Program-made: the position numbers and the translations under genes
Notes under the pieces: model-generated
The model's database searches: none
What the model was told of the DNA's origin: nothing
What the model saw: only the letters and a program-made list of their open reading frames with translations
Part shown: piece by piece, positions 33,209 through 33,243 of the stretch
Layout: the number at the start of each line of letters is the position of its first letter
Numbering within the stretch: the first letter of the stretch is position 1
Assembly (NCBI GenBank): GCA_027858795.1
Contig: JAQICF010000156.1
Location: 1-33,243 of the forward strand
DNA length: 33,243 nucleotides
Reading direction: 5' to 3'
Source of the DNA: Candidatus Delongbacteria bacterium
GTDB lineage: Bacteria; Delongbacteria; UBA4055

Positions 33209-33243
33209 TCACCACAATTTAGGTCGCGGAGGCGGTGGTGGTG
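33209..33243 (-). CDS. Possible C-terminal end of a gene entering the window
   Basis: On the minus strand one frame reads PPPPPRPKLW and then TGA at 33211-33209. Proline-rich tails of this kind end many small bacterial proteins, and a hairpin follows the stop at once. With ten codons visible no identity can be given, and other frames are also possible. Confidence 0.3.
   Translation of the reverse strand, partial: PPPPPRPKLW

Overview
The window is AT-rich bacterial chromosome. Five encoded proteins end in the type IX secretion (T9SS) type A sorting domain, with the signature NYPNPFN. Together with ClpC, CvpA, S21 and GmhA this points to the FCB superphylum (Bacteroidota, Cloacimonadota, Delongbacteria and relatives). 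I cannot fix the phylum from sequence alone.

Layout. (1) Positions 1-8216 hold mostly housekeeping genes: the start of gmhA with a hexapeptide-repeat acyltransferase (minus strand), a secreted papain-family protease with a sorting domain, rpsU with a clear promoter and terminator, cvpA, clpC and a GNAT acetyltransferase. Small palindromic dispersed repeats lie between them. (2) Positions 8448-18217 hold a minus-strand operon with its own promoter: a small sorting-domain protein, two SUMF1/FGE-fold lipocalin-sized exported proteins, and a giant gingipain-like C25 protease split into propeptide and catalytic parts by a frameshift at an A8 run. The operon is bracketed by related palindromic repeats; the right one has an attC-like core. 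(3) Positions 18309-23250 look like an accessory or recombination locus. A Xer-like tyrosine recombinase is followed at its stop codon by a 22-bp repeat whose exact inverted copy lies 1.65 kb away. The enclosed segment carries a frameshifted membrane-protein gene and a CDP-alcohol phosphatidyltransferase lacking a normal start codon. Beyond it are a zinc-ribbon membrane protein, an unrecognised 71-residue protein and a GIY-YIG-like protein. (4) Positions 23262-31132 hold a C13-like (legumain/caspase-fold) T9SS protease, an intact IS1182-type element with terminal inverted repeats and a 4-bp target duplication sitting exactly at that protease gene's ribosome-binding site, the stranded leader RNA, and an FG-GAP sorting-domain protein. 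(5) Positions 31203-33243 hold a Kiwa anti-phage system (kwaA-kwaB) in a tight operon behind two small genes, a KTSC-domain protein and a Cys/His protein.

How it fits together: the exported proteases and FGE-fold proteins would be surface or secreted products of T9SS (the secretion machinery itself is not in this window). ClpC, CvpA and S21 are core functions. The right half carries defence and mobile functions. Three coding regions show signs of switching or decay: the C25 frameshift, the membrane-protein frameshift, and the IS-separated C13 gene. The least explained structure is the recombinase with its 22-bp inverted repeats.
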